Assembly: GCA_021018815.1 (NCBI GenBank)
Contig: JAITYX010000004.1
Coordinates: 11,934,001-11,998,000, forward strand
From: Talinum fruticosum
Taxonomy: Eukaryota > Streptophyta > Magnoliopsida > Caryophyllales > Talinaceae
Length of the DNA: 64,000 nt
Direction: 5' to 3'
Within the stretch, counting starts at the first letter, position 1. Every line of letters starts with the position of its first letter. Under the pieces are notes generated by a model. It saw only the letters and a program-made list of their open reading frames with translations, searched no databases and was not told the origin of the DNA. This document shows, piece by piece, positions 1 through 14,300 of this stretch. The translations under genes were made by a program, and so were the position numbers.

Positions 1-2397
1 CTACGGCCATGACTCTGAATGTGATATAACTTTCAGTGAAAAGCTAGTCATTTCATGAAGCATCGAAATAGGCTGGCAATGGCTGGATGAACAGTTCTTT
101 CTTCCACTCAGATTCTTTCCAAGGCTAAAACCCTAATCATTATTGGTCCCTCATGTTCGTGATTCTACAGAACTTGTATCATCTTTCAGCTTTATAATTT
201 TCCATCTCTTTGACTGACTTGCAAACTTCCTTCCATGTAATTGAAGCACTAACTAAAAGAACGTAGCTCAAGACAACTAGAGCTCTGTCCGGATAAGTGA
301 AAGAATGTGGCACTACAGGAGAAAAAAATGTGAAAACAAAAGAGGAGGGGGGAAGTACACGTCAATCAAGAATAGGTGAAAGAGTGCATCTATTCTGACT
401 TCTGTACAATTTTTCGGAGAAGATTAGCTTTCCTGTTCACATGACAATTTCTTAGTACATAAACTCCAGTTATGACCGGACACTATTAACCCTAAAATAA
501 AATAGAACTTCAAATTCAACACAAAAGCATGTACATATTAGAGGAGAATTCGAGTTGCAAATACCCAAGAGCAAATTAGGAAATAACTATTCAATTAATT
601 CAAATCCCTTCAGACCAAAAAAATTAATTGAAGTCCTAACCTATAGTATTACAGCTCCTCACAACTATTTATAATTTTTTACAACGAACTTTGTAACTAT
701 TATACAACTTCTTATAGCCTTATAACTTACAGCTAAAAAGAACAGAACATAAAAACCCAAGTCAAATATGCTAGAAAAATTTAGTCTTGAACATGACCAA
801 AACCTGTTTAGGTCAAACACAGTAGGATTAGGGTCGATGCATTTGGGTTAGGCTGATTTTTAAAAAGAATTTCTTTCACAAAATTTACACAATCAGCATA
901 AAGAGAGTCTAATAACTACGGCAATCAGCATACAAAATGGCTAACTCAATTTCTTTGATTTTTTAATTTTTTAGCATTTCACAAAACAAATGAACAATTT
1001 CCTAATTCAGAAAATCATATATATTTATTCAACAAAGATTCTATTCTCCCTTTCCCTAAAGTAAAGACAACATAAAGAGTGCTCTAAAAATCTCTAGTTA
1101 TGGTTCTGTCCAAAAACTAATAATAGTCTCTAGTTATGGTAGTGACCAGTAAGCCAAACAGAATATTAAAGCTTTCTGGTAAGGAAGGGTCACACCAAAA
1201 TCTTATCATTCCATTCACGCAAGCACTTAATACAGATGATCGATGGAGTAAAAATAAGCACATAATTTTCACACGCATGAATTCTATATGCATACTTCCA
1301 TCATAAGCTCAAATCCAAGTAGAGGAGAGAGAAAAGGAAGATTACTCATGGAGAGACTACATCCAATCAAGAAAGTGTGTAACCACTGTTCAACTGATAC
1401 TTGTCATTAGCAATGCCCTTGTTTTGGGGACATCCGATGCCGCGCTAAGTGTGTCAGAAGTTAAAAGGTGGTCAAATCCGATTGTTGTTTGACAAAAGTT
1501 CAACTTTGGTTGGACATTACAAGATTTACAGAGAATTATTATATTAGTCTGATGCTAATGCCTATATATGATACCAAAAAATAGTATATGATGTTAATCG
1601 TTGAAGATGGTTTTGATTTGGAGCATTTACTTGACCATTATTAAATTCAGAACATGGATTAACTGTTCTACTCTTACACCATACAACAAAAGGAATAAAA
1701 TGGCTTTCCTGTTTTCCTCACCTGCCACAGAAGATTCAATCAAACAACCAGGATGACCAAACTAAATAAACAAACACACAGGAAAGCACATGAACACGCT
1801 TCGAGCCCGAGGATGAAATTTCATATGGTATTACCAAAATTTTTCACATCCAACTCTGTTTATACAAAAGACCAATTGGGGGTTATCTCACTTGAAAGAG
1901 GGCAGTACAACAATCTGCAGGGGATCCACAATTCTAGGCTGTTTCATTCTTTGGCAATCAACCCAAAAATAAATAATAAAAGAAAAAAAAAAAGAAAGAG
2001 AAAAAATGGAGCTCTAACACCAAAACTTGTATAACCCTCCCTCACCCCTTGAAAACAAGAATAAAATCCCAAGCCTGGAGTTTGCAAACATCACAAACCA
2101 AAGCAAGGATATCACTTTAAAGCATATATCTTAAGGGATTTCAAGAAAAAGTTAAAAAATACTAGACACAAATGGTCCTCTAATTATACACATTTTGCAA
2201 GGTGTATTGATTAACTGTGGTGAGCAGAACTTGCAATAGGAGAACTCAGGCTCTTTCGAGATTTGGAAAACTTGAACGCCACTTCCATAGCAGCAGCCAG
2301 AATTACTCTGATTTGCTGCAATGTCGGCCCCTATAGCCAAAGAGCCCTGTCACGCTTTGAACCACCATGCTCCATTAAAAATATGTTCTAGAGGTTG
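1..2397. other. Region downstream of NAA15, no gene recognised
   Basis: AT-rich sequence with stop codons in all frames. The few short open frames (for example 1753-2034 on the plus strand) have low-complexity lysine-rich products and no recognisable domain. The part next to 2397 should be the NAA15 3' untranslated region, since that gene reads leftward and stops at 2398. I could not find a clear polyadenylation signal. A neighbouring gene with small exons could be hidden here, but I see no supporting motif. Confidence 0.5.
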
Positions 2398-5300
2398 CTA
2401 AATCTTGAGGTCCTTGAATGTCTCCAACTTCCCATTCAATGCAACTGAACTGGTCAATTCTGGGTGATTTGAGGCCCAATTCTCAGAATTTTCAGCTACA
2501 TTGTTAAGATAGGCTTTTGATACAGCAGAGCTTTGGACGCCTCTGAAATATGTTGAATACGGGAAGTACTCCGCACACTCGGTCTTCCATCCTTCAAGAA
2601 TCAGAAAGAGTGCGGAAGATCAAAAAATTTGAAAAAGGAAACAAAGACAATAACAACTGTTATAGAAGTTCTAAACAATCAGAAGGCATGCCAGGCAAAC
2701 AGGAAGATAGCAGACTAGTTAAGATTTCAGTGGATGTTCTCCAAATGGAAGTCTTTGGGCAAATTCTTCAACGAAAAAATTATCATATTGGTTGCCAATG
2801 CCTTGGGCAAAACTTGACCGCTACAGAACCCTACTAATCAAATGTCAACGCTAACCCTCAAATTATGATACAGCATCAGTCGATGTACAAGCCAATCAAT
2901 CTAATCTTATCAAACTCTAAACCTACAAAGAAAGCTGTACCATGCCACCACATGTTCTAGAAACAAATTAAGCAAACATAAATTTAAAGCTAGGCCCCTA
3001 CAAAACCAGCTTCTCTGCAATTATGCGATTTCACCTACTACATCAGAAGATTCAGAACAACCCCCAACGTACACCCTGCTCGAGCGAACTCTCAGGGTAT
3101 GCATAAGGATATGGACATGGATATGGATGGATATGGAAAATGAGGAAGCATAGACGTAGACTCCTTTTATGCACTCCTGCAGAAAATAATCCACTCGAAG
3201 AGATCTGAAAGTACTTAAGAAAATGTTTGATTTATGATCCAACTTATATTCCTAATCCCAACACTATTGAACATTGAAGTTTAGGTAAAAAGCATCAGCA
3301 AACTCACTAGATGCCGCCTCCTTATCAATCAAAACATTTTCCAAGAGTTTGTGGACAGCAACACAGTCTTTGAGCCTCCATTGTCGAACAGAACCAGCAG
3401 CTCCATTTCTGCACAAATTAGAATTTAAACATGCAATAACTATAAGGGCTCCAGAGAAACTCCGACTCAATCATGACAATGCATTAAATGAAAGCAACAT
3501 ACTACATATAGTACTGAAGCCAGATATAGATCAGCATAAAGGATAAACATCTTTACATGGAAACCACGTTATTAGATGAACTAAGCCAGATGTAGATCAA
3601 TATAAAGGATAAAACATATTTACGTGCAAACCATGTTATTAGATGAATCTTCAACCAGCTTGACAGCCTCAGACTTCTTATTTGGCTCCAAAAGGTAAAG
3701 CATTTCTGCAACTGCTGCTCTGTGCATCAAGGAATCTGAAGAGAACACAATATTAGAACATGTCAGCTCATATTTAATAAAGAGTAAAATAGAAAAGAAG
3801 AAACTTCAACTGGACCTTCATGCTCCCTCAAGAAAGAAACATTTGCCTCCGTTAAGGATTTCTCATGCAGTTGACTGTTTTCAAAGAAACATAGGCAGTC
3901 AGTGCAAGTCCACATGGATCAAATTAAACAAACCATACCAGCACTGAGAATTAGCAAACCTTATGGCGGGTCGTTCTGCTTCTAAAACATTCCAGATGAG
4001 TTGCTCAGCGTCAGAAACAGGAGCAGCCATCGAACTCACCTTATTGAAGAACCTTATCTGTGGTCAAATGGAGGACGAGATAGAAGGCGAACCAAAGACC
4101 ATCAATTATTGTACAAAAGCAGAGAAGTGAAAACGAACCCCAAAGAATTTCGAAGGACCATCAAAGTATGAAAAACAAGCCCCTGAAATTCAGTAAAGCC
4201 ATGTCCTAAAGACAGAAGAATACCAAACACCGATGTGAATCTGGATTTTCAGCATCTAGCCTCAGTAAATTCTTCACAGCCTGCAAATCAAAGGAATGTC
4301 AATCAACGTACGCAAACAAGAAATGAAGTTCTGAGAATGACAATGTATTGAAGCAAGTATCAAGTCGCAATGAATCAGCACAATAATCATAACTTTCCCA
4401 GGAACAGCTGCAAATAAAACAAGTATAAATTATCTCAAACAAAATAATATTGCCAATCGAAGATGACTTTGTTGTTTCATCAAAGCTTCAAAATCCAGTA
4501 AGATGATAAATCACCTGAAAAGCAAGTAAAATCTTCTGTTTTCTCATATTTACTTCAAATGAAAGTAAATGCGTCTCCAGGGAATCTGGGGAGTGTTTCT
4601 GAAGTAGCTTCAAATACTTGGTAGCTTCCATCATTGGGTCTTCAACCTATAAGAACAACTTTTCCAACATAAATACCCAACACAACCCACAAGGTTGATG
4701 CAGAAAAGATATCGCAAGAACCTGCAACAATTTAACCCCATGAGGATCAGGATCCACAGCTTTGACATGTCGTTTCCCAGATTTAGGGACATTGCTAGCA
4801 GTTGTCTCCTCATTTTTACTTTCTGCCTCCTAAAAGATAAAGAAATTAGAGCAGCATTCATTTAACTAGAAGTTGGAAAGATAATAGGAATCAATAAAAT
4901 ACTTTCTTAGCTCGAGCCTCTGCCTTCCTTTGCTTTTGTCTCATTTTCTTTTTCTGAGAAGGAAGCAGTTTCGACATCTCTTCATCTTCCTCAGTAGATG
5001 ACTTGGGAGGAGAATCAAACAACTTAAGATAGCACCTGTAGCAAAAAGGCAAATCCATCATCATACCCAGAATCAAACCGGAAGCTTACTGTAAATGCTT
5101 TACATTGCCAGCAATAAGCGGTGCAGAAACAGGTAAACTGATCGCAGCAAAAGGTACTGTGTATAATAACTTGGAAGATACTATATATGTAGAGGTGGCA
5201 AAAGGTGACCCAACCTGCCAACCCGACCCGAAAAATCCGCCACCCCACACTACCCAACCTGAACTGAAAATTTAACTAAAATTTTAAACCTGAATTTGAA

Positions 5301-8300
5301 ATGACCCGACCTCAAATTCACTCGACCCAAAAGTAAACATATTTCCAAAAGTGATCAATCTGAGGCTTATTGATCTGAAAATTATGTTGACCCAAATTGA
5401 CCTATTATTGAATAAAAGGATGAAAAACAAAAAAAAAACAAGGGAAAATGAGCAAATTAATAATATATTTAGTTTGGATATTGTATTTGGACAATAAATT
5501 TTATATAGGTAGGCTTGAAAATAGGGGATCATGGTTCATGAAGTTGAGGTGGCCTTGTAGGCTGAATGCTCATAGGTTGTAGCTCTTAAAACATAGTAAT
5601 ATTGAGAATTAAGAACCAACATGTATTTCACCTTAGCCCAAAATGACCCAACCCAAACCCATCATGACCCGATAAGATGCTGACCAAGAGTGCCCTGACC
5701 TCAATGGGTGAACCTAAACCCAAATTGACCCAATATTTTTAAAAACCCATAATGACCTGAACCTGTATGGGTAAACCCAAACACGACTCAATTGACCTAA
5801 TTGCCACCTCTATAATACATATACCAAAACTTCTAGCTTCAGCACAGTAACTACTATAATTATACTGTTAAGACAAGCAGCATAATGCAATTGCATAAAC
5901 AAAGCTACAATAGAGCTATTATTTTTCACAGAAGGAGTATGCATGTCAATAGACTTCAAAACCTGCATCACGATAGCACAGCACAGCAAAACAATTAGAA
6001 GCTTTTAACAAAAAGAAAAGGAAGTCTTCTTGTCTGCCTAGAGACACGGTAAGTATAAAAGAAGGTGACTACAGGATCTGCTGGAGCCAGCTAACTTGAT
6101 ATCTTTCCAGATGCTGTTGGGAGCGTAAACAACGTATTATATAAGCTGGTTAACACTTGTTTTTGGCTCTTAAATAATATAAGTTTAGGATTTTTATTGG
6201 TTTTATTTACTTTTGTAGGAAATAAGTCAAACCCTACAACTTAAAAAGAATAGAGCGAAAACGATGATAACTTCGGCAAATCAAACTTCAAAGATCCATA
6301 TTCAACGTGTCGTAGCCATGTTGGACCATCAACAAGCCCATGTAAACATTCCGCAAAATTTCGGAAGTTAGAAGTTTCAGAATCATCGCGCTCAATGTTC
6401 AAGCATTTGTGGTACTCCGGGACCAAGACGAACCTCTTGAAGATCCTTCGGAGTGATCACGAGCCGCTAAAATCACCCCGGATGAATCCTGATGCCGCCG
6501 AATGAAAGTCAAAGGAAGAAGAGCCCATTTGGAATCCCCACAGCCTGCCAAAAGTCGTGGCCACTCCCACGGTCTGGCCATGGTGGCCCATTTTTCTAGT
6601 TTTTCTACCTTTTTCTTCCAGATTTCAACACGGCCTAGTCTTGTCACTTGACACGGCCCCGAGTTCAGGGCCTAGGAGTTAGATTAATTTTGTAGTTAGC
6701 TAAAATAAAACTCCATTAAGGAGATTAATTAGGTTAGATTAGTGTAGATTCGAATTAAGGATTGTGAACCATGGAGCTTTGAAGCATAAATGCCCTCAGC
6801 TTTCTTTTTCCCTCTCTCTTTATTTCTTGCTTTGTTCCTGTTCATTTCATTAATTTAGCATTAGTTTAGATTGTAATTTATTTAAATGTTTAAACTTTAA
6901 TGTTTATTGATCCTTATTTACTTGTTTCAAGCTAGTTAGATTTACTTTCTCTCTTCTCCATGTTTATTTCTTGTTTTGTTAGTTCATGCTTTAACTTAGA
7001 GTTTCACATGTTTAGTAAGTAGTTTGGTTAGCTCTGGTTGTGATTAGCCCTTTGGTGGCTAATTAGTCATGTATTAAGCTTGGCAAAACCAAATTTATGC
7101 TTTCAAATTGAAGTTTTCACTCATGCCTATCAAGTGTTCGATGAAATGCTTAAAAAGCTTTCGTCTATATTTTTGGTCAATTGACTTACACTGAAAAGTG
7201 AGGTTGATTCACTAGTGTAGGAGAGCTGAACGGTCGGGATTGTGGCACGAAAATAGCCCGAACCTAAGGTAGGTTCGAGGGTTGCTAACCTTATGGTTTA
7301 TTTGGGCTAACCCCATGAAAATAAGTGGTTAGACTACTTAGACTAGCTCATGACCCATGAAAGTGGGTTTGGCTGAGCTTTGGCTGAGCTTTCTCTCGAT
7401 GCAACTGACCAACTAATTTGCTAGCTTAAGTTAGGTGGGTTAGGACCTTGTATTGGCTAATTAGATCGTTAATTGGAAAAATAACAACCAAGCCACCTTT
7501 TTAGCTTTCTTAGTTTAGTTTTTCTAATTTAAATTTTCCTACATATTTGATTTGGCCTAGCTTGATCTCTCGAATCAGACTCCAATAATTGAAACCAAAA
7601 ATCCTACTCCCTGTGGTTCGGGAAGTACTCACTTGAGGGTTCCTTCATTTATGACCCGTAAATACGACGAACAATTGCCAAATAAAGGTCTAACCTATCA
7701 ATATGACCACAAATGTTGCTGCCACATTTTCAGACAAACAATATCCTACCACGGATGCTCTTTTAAGAATTACTCAAAAACCCATGTTCAGCTGTAATCA
7801 CTAACTAGCAAGGAAAACAACTTCCAATCGTTGACCAAGTTTTCATCTATGTTTTCACCATTTTTTTCTTCAAGGAGATAGACCAAGAAGATGCACCATT
7901 TTGTTTGGTCCTGACCAAGTTACTTTCAGGTTTATCAAGTTTGGGTTGAAAAGTTTGGATCGGCCTGGCTCCTGACATGTAAATTAGGGTCGGGCTAATA
8001 TGGGATTGCACTTGCACCCTGGACTGAGTCTAGTTCCAGGACGTCTTTTCCAAGTCCCATCACAGCCACCAAACCTGGAAAATGATTGTTCAGGTCAGGT
8101 TAATTTAAGAAATTTAGGGCAAACTGTGTTCGGGTCGAGCCAATCAGGCTCAGGAAAAATCAGGTTGCCTATGTTGGCTCCCAGGTCAAATGTAATGTCA
8201 GGTAATTCAAGATAGCCAGATATGGGTCAACTTTGCCCAATCCACCAGGCCATCTACACAATTATAAGAAGTACACAGCATAAGGTATGATAGTATTGAA

Positions 8301-11300
8301 TATAGCGACTAGCAAATACATAAGCAACAAGGTTCATTGTTATCATATAATTTTGGACAGAAAGAGTGACCTCTAACAGAAGAAATGAAATTACTGAGAG
8401 TAAGCTTAGAGTTCATAATGTATTTATGACATCGCTGAAGTTTCTTAATTCATTACACTACTTTCATCTTGTTGCAACACATTCAGAGGATTACTAGAAA
8501 TACTTATTCTGTTGACCGCACCACACACACAAGGAGCAATCACACTTGAGAATAATGATGCACAAATTGATAAACTACAGCAGACAGATAATGACAATGA
8601 CAATTAGAGAATGAAAAACAAATGATAGTACGAAGCGAACCACCATCCCTTACCAACTCAATAGTGAAATCTCGAAAAGATGGTTCACCTGATGGCGCCA
8701 GATGCAGCTTTGCGAAAATACGAATGTGAATGTAAACGGTCTTGGAACTTCAGCATGTCCACATATGTTCTCAACGTCATTTTTCTCAAACAATAAGAGT
8801 GGAAATCAAATTGGTCCTCAGTGATATCAGCATAGTGTTTCTCCACAGCTAAGAATTTCTTTAAAGCTCTTCCAAAATCACCTTGCCGAAAGTAGCTTTC
8901 ACCAGATGCAAGCTCATACCTTCCAAAGATTAATTTTGCAGCATCAATATAACAGAATTAAGATTCTCTTAATCCTCCACACTACAAATTACTTGAGAAG
9001 GAGCCGATATTTACCACATGCATTGCATGTCATATAAATTGTTGTGCTGATCCCCATCTTTTGTGAACAATACAGCTGTTTTTTCAGCTAAAGTGACCTG
9101 CACGGGATAATATCAAATAGAAAGAAAATCCAAGAAATGGACGCAGTGATCAAGATAGCAACTCAGTGCCAACGGTTTCCAGAAATCGATAAAAGTAAAA
9201 CATAAACCTGATCAGCTTGGAGCATCCGCTTGACGCATTCACTGTTTATGTAGCGATCAGCCAGATCCATACACCGAGCTTCATCTGCCAAAGCAGCAGC
9301 AGCTGTCAAGTCACCACCATGCTTCAAGATTCGACTCTGTGATAGCATAATCAACAACATTACCACCAAAGAAAATAGAGGCGAAAAAAAACTACAAAAT
9401 TTGATGAATAACACAAAGAAAAATGACAGTTCTTTAACAAAAAAAATACTAACAATTAAAAAAAAAAAAAAAGAAAGGCAGATCACCACTATTTTCTTTC
9501 AACAGAAAGTCTTAAACTCTTAAGTCTTAATCATTGATCACACAAAAAACAGCAGGAGGTACAATGAGTTACCTAAAAAGACTACATCATAGAAATAACC
9601 AATTCCAAGAAACTGAGGTATCTCTGTACAAGACGTACAAACCTTGACGGAGTACAAATCAATTACTGTAGGAGTGTGATTAATAGCTTCATCAATTTTT
9701 GCTAAAGCAGTGTCATATTGACTGCGTCTATCGTAATGCTGCAAAAGGAAGAAATATAAAAATTAAAAAGAACCCCTTGCACAGCAGTAATTTACTAAAG
9801 TCAGAAGAGCATACCTGCGCCACCAAAAACAAAGTCCACATCAGTGTAGAAGGTGGCTCTTTTTCCTGCCTATACAAAGAAACCAAAAAATTGAAAAAAA
9901 GAAAAATTATATAGTCATGCAAAATGAAAAGAAATCAAAGAATGCCGTCGCTGATTTGAAACAATGCTAAGCTTCAGAAGAACAGACCGAAATATGGGCA
10001 CGAATTTGTTTCCCTTTCCAACATCTTTCTTTTCTCATGACTGCCACGATCACCCATACTTTGTTTTAAACGATGAAGAAAATCTGAATTGGCAAACAGC
10101 TTCATTCTTCTGTTACCCCCTTTTGGTGGTAACCTAGGACAAAGTTCTTACTGAGACAGTATGTGCACCCTAATACCACTGGTCCAGTGGTCACTTTTCA
10201 GGAAAGTGCCGGTTATTTCAAATAATATCACAACCACCCGTCCCCCAAGCCAACTACAAATTATACCATAGACCCGGGTCTATCTCATTAATTGCAAAAA
10301 TGCTTAATCAGACAAATTATTCAAGACTGATGTAAGAAATTGGTTTCCAAATGTCACCATTAGTGAATTATGCACAGCATTAAATTAATTGAGGTGATCA
10401 GTGCTCGATTGCTCTAAAACTGTATCTCCCTTCATATTCACAAGAGGTTTGGAAGTATGCCAAGGAAATATTAGCCACTAGTGATGAAGAAAGTGGGAAT
10501 TAGAATACCTAAAAATACCAAATAGAGGTTATAGAATCTTAATATGTAACAGGTACTGCAATAAGTCAAATTACCTCCCAGGGTAACATCCTGTTGTCTT
10601 GAGAGAATCCTCCAAATTCAAGATCAACTTCTCAAGAATGTCTGCCTGTTAAAGAGACTGAAACTCATCATGCCGTCCTAAAAGTCATTAAACTAAACCC
10701 CTTCCCCTTCCCAATAAAGAAATAAGAGAAAGTAAAATTCACACGCGCATACATATTTTTTTTTTTGTGTGTGCGAGTTGGTGTCATGAATACATACAAA
10801 TGAACAACAAGAACAACATCTCCTAGGGTGGATCCCGCTTTCACGGGTCTACAGAGATCGAGATGTAGGCAAGCTTTTTCCTTGCAAGCAGAGAATCCGA
10901 AACATACAAATGAAGAAAATGGTAAATACCCTAACAACCAAATTCATAAGCGTAGCCTAAGTCTTTGATTTCCAACTATATAAACCCCACAAAAAGTGCT
11001 TCATAATCAAAACCAGTGCCCATCTTAAGTTCAACTCAAATTGCAACAGAATGTTGACATCCCACCCAAAAGATCTGTTTATAAGTATGCCAGCAAAGAT
11101 TAGTCAGATACTTTGACATGATTTTATAATTCCATTTCTATATTTCATCACAACATTATAGATATCTATCCTAGTCTTCTGTAATATACTGCAAGTTTTC
11201 AGAGCATAAATCAAGTATGAAGTTGCATAAATTTGAAATTTGTTAGCATGGGCCAGAACCAACATGCCTATGTGATTTTCATTAGAAAATTGATGTCAAG

Positions 11301-14300
11301 TAAATTTGGTTATTGCAGAACCTTATGAGGCAACTTGCTACATTTGGAAGTTAAAGACAAGTTATACATAAAGAGTTAAAAAGAGTATAATTTGCGACTT
11401 TGTTGAACATATAGCAGTAGTAAAACTACCTGAAGTAGGAGGGAAAAAAAAAGAATATACAATATAATTATGGCACAGAAAAATCTGAATTTGCTCTATA
11501 TTGCTAGCTGATACATGAAACTAACCTTTCCAGGTTGATCATATAATGGAGACAGGTCTGAAAATAAGGAAGGTACACCCTGCAGAATTAGATAGAAAGC
11601 GTGAACCAAATACTTCGACCAAGATGCGATCAAACCGTAACAGGGTTTATAATACCTTGGCTAGTAAAGGGCAGATATAGTTGTCTGCTGCTTCCTGAAA
11701 CCGTTCTCCTTGTAGAAAATCAAGTGGGATGCGCTACAAACACAATTAGAGAAATGACAGTTAAAGAAAATGTTATCATTGAAGACAAAACAAGCATACA
11801 CACACAAGAAAAGGAAAGGACAAGACCAAGTGAAGGTCTCACCAACTAGGCATAAGATCAATTAGAACATATGGATTCCACATTAAAAAAACTTAACCAA
11901 ACAAAAAACTAAAATCACAATAGCCAAAAGAAAAAGGTGAATAAGAAGAGAACTACCTAAAGAACAAAAACTCCAAACACAATGACGATTGAGGAATACA
12001 ACTCAAAGTTTCACAGAAATTTCTATGAGTTCGATTTATAAAAGCACAAGGCAATAGGTATTCAAGCAAGTACACAATAACTTTTTCACCTTGGCAGCAG
12101 ATGACAAGGTATATTCCTGCTGCAATGATTGGTATAAGGCATCCAGTTGTTGTATCTCATCAGAAGAATAATGGCCCTTTTGTGAATACAATCCAGCACA
12201 TCTCTGCAACCCTTCATAATATCTACAAAGAGCCAAAAGATATATTATCCCACTTGCACACACAGACACCAAAAAAAATGGTCGGACTTCATTGTCCCCC
12301 ATAAATAAGAAAAATGCTGCAGAAGAGAGACAATCAAATTGCTATTGGTGTGAGACATTGCCCCTTGAGAGAAATAGCGACTACAAACTGCGTAGAACAG
12401 TTACTTCAAACAGCTGAGTGAAAACCTTGGCCGCTAAAATCCTTAAAAAGGACATCCATGCTGAAGTCTAGAGGCAAACTTTTACAAGACAAATTTCAAT
12501 CTCAAGAAAAATTCAAAAGCAGAAGTATGAGACATGTGATTTAGTAAGCACCTGTAATTGTCAGGGTTCATGTGAAGCAATGCCCTGTATAGTTTTGAAG
12601 CCTCTTCCAGACGGTTAAGTTTCACAAGAAGCGAAACCTCTTGTTCCTTGTAAGTTAGTTTATCAACCTACATTGAACAAAAAGGAAGCAATTACAAAAG
12701 TATATTCAAATATAGTAGTTATCAGATAGCTTCTTGGTAACAGTTCTTCCATCTCACAATTCTGGTTTCCTTCTTGTGCAATTCCTCAAGAGCTCTCTCC
12801 AATAACCCACATTCTTCTAATAGAGAGACCTGGAAAAATGTAAAACAAACTTTCTATGAACATCACCTATTGAAAAACATGAAAGCAGAAGCCGGAATGA
12901 ACAAGAAGAGAGGGGGTCAACCCACTGGCTAGGGAAATTTTGAGCTACTTTATTATAAATCAAAAGGCATATCCTGTCAAGAGCACATATTTACAACAGC
13001 ATAATCGTACCTGTTCTTCACAGAGCATGATGAGGTGATAAAACAACAAAGTGCTCACATTGTTAATTTGTCACAACTTAATGGAGGATCAGGACCTCAC
13101 TAACTCCATAAAAAGCTTTCTACTTCCTAAGACAAAATATTTATTCATTTTCTGTAGCTCTTGCCACTATCAACAAAAAGTAGATGGTGTGCCTTTGAAA
13201 ATCCAACTAAATAAAAAAACAAACAAATAAAAATTTAAAAAAAATAGCATCCACTTCTGTTTACTCAATTCTAGCAGAAAAGGAGCAGATTTCTACAATG
13301 ACAATGACCAGGCCGATTTCAATGAGCTGCCAAAACAAGGTAACTTTTCCAGTTTCAAGAAAATCTTTTCCTTTGTCACAAACAAATCCTTTATTGCCCT
13401 GGCTACTCTGTGCCAAAACAAAGTAACTTATCTCAGAATCTTTTTTTTTTTCCCACAAATAAATTCTATATATTAGCCTAACTACTAAATAACCTTCTCT
13501 TGGCAGCTTCTATTTGCAGATGACAACCTGATTTTCTGTAAACATGATGAGAGTAACATCGGATATTTGAGATACATCATACATCCTTCTATTATTTGAA
13601 GCAATGTCTGGGCTGACAGTCAACTTATCAAAAAATGATCTCATTCCTTATCAAAAAAATAATTGAACTCGTTCCAATTGGTGAGGTTCCTGATCCTGAA
13701 CTTCAGAACTTGGAACATTTCTTTGGCGGTGGGGTTGAATACCTTCCACATTCTTACCTTGGTCTCTCGTTGCAAATTTTACGAGCAAAGTAGTTTAGAA
13801 GCCTATTGTGGAAAGGTTCCATAAGAGATTAGCAGGGTGAAAATCAATGTTGTCATTCAGAGGGGGAAGGTTGACTTTATTGACGAGCACTTAACGGAGT
13901 CTAGTGTCTCCCTATTTATTCCATGTCTTTGTTTACTATCCCAGCAAGAGTTGCCTGCTGTCTGGAGAAAATTATGAGACTTTCTTTGGTCCAACAACGA
14001 AACCAATACTGTGTTCCATCCCTTGGATTGTCAGGGATTATTTGATAGAAAAATTAGCTGCCATGGTTATTCTATATGAAGGAGCCAATTATTCCATATT
14101 TTATTTCCACTGCAACAATAATACATCTTGAGAGGTGCAAAACAAATCAAATAGATTAATAGATAACAGTGGCAAAACACTGCCCATGGTTCCATAATGT
14201 TTTTGCTGGTTACCCAGAAGGATCAAAAGGAAGTGAAAGGAGAAGAAAATCAAGAATGCATATAGGACAGATGCAAACAGCTTCCCCAATTATAAGTTAC

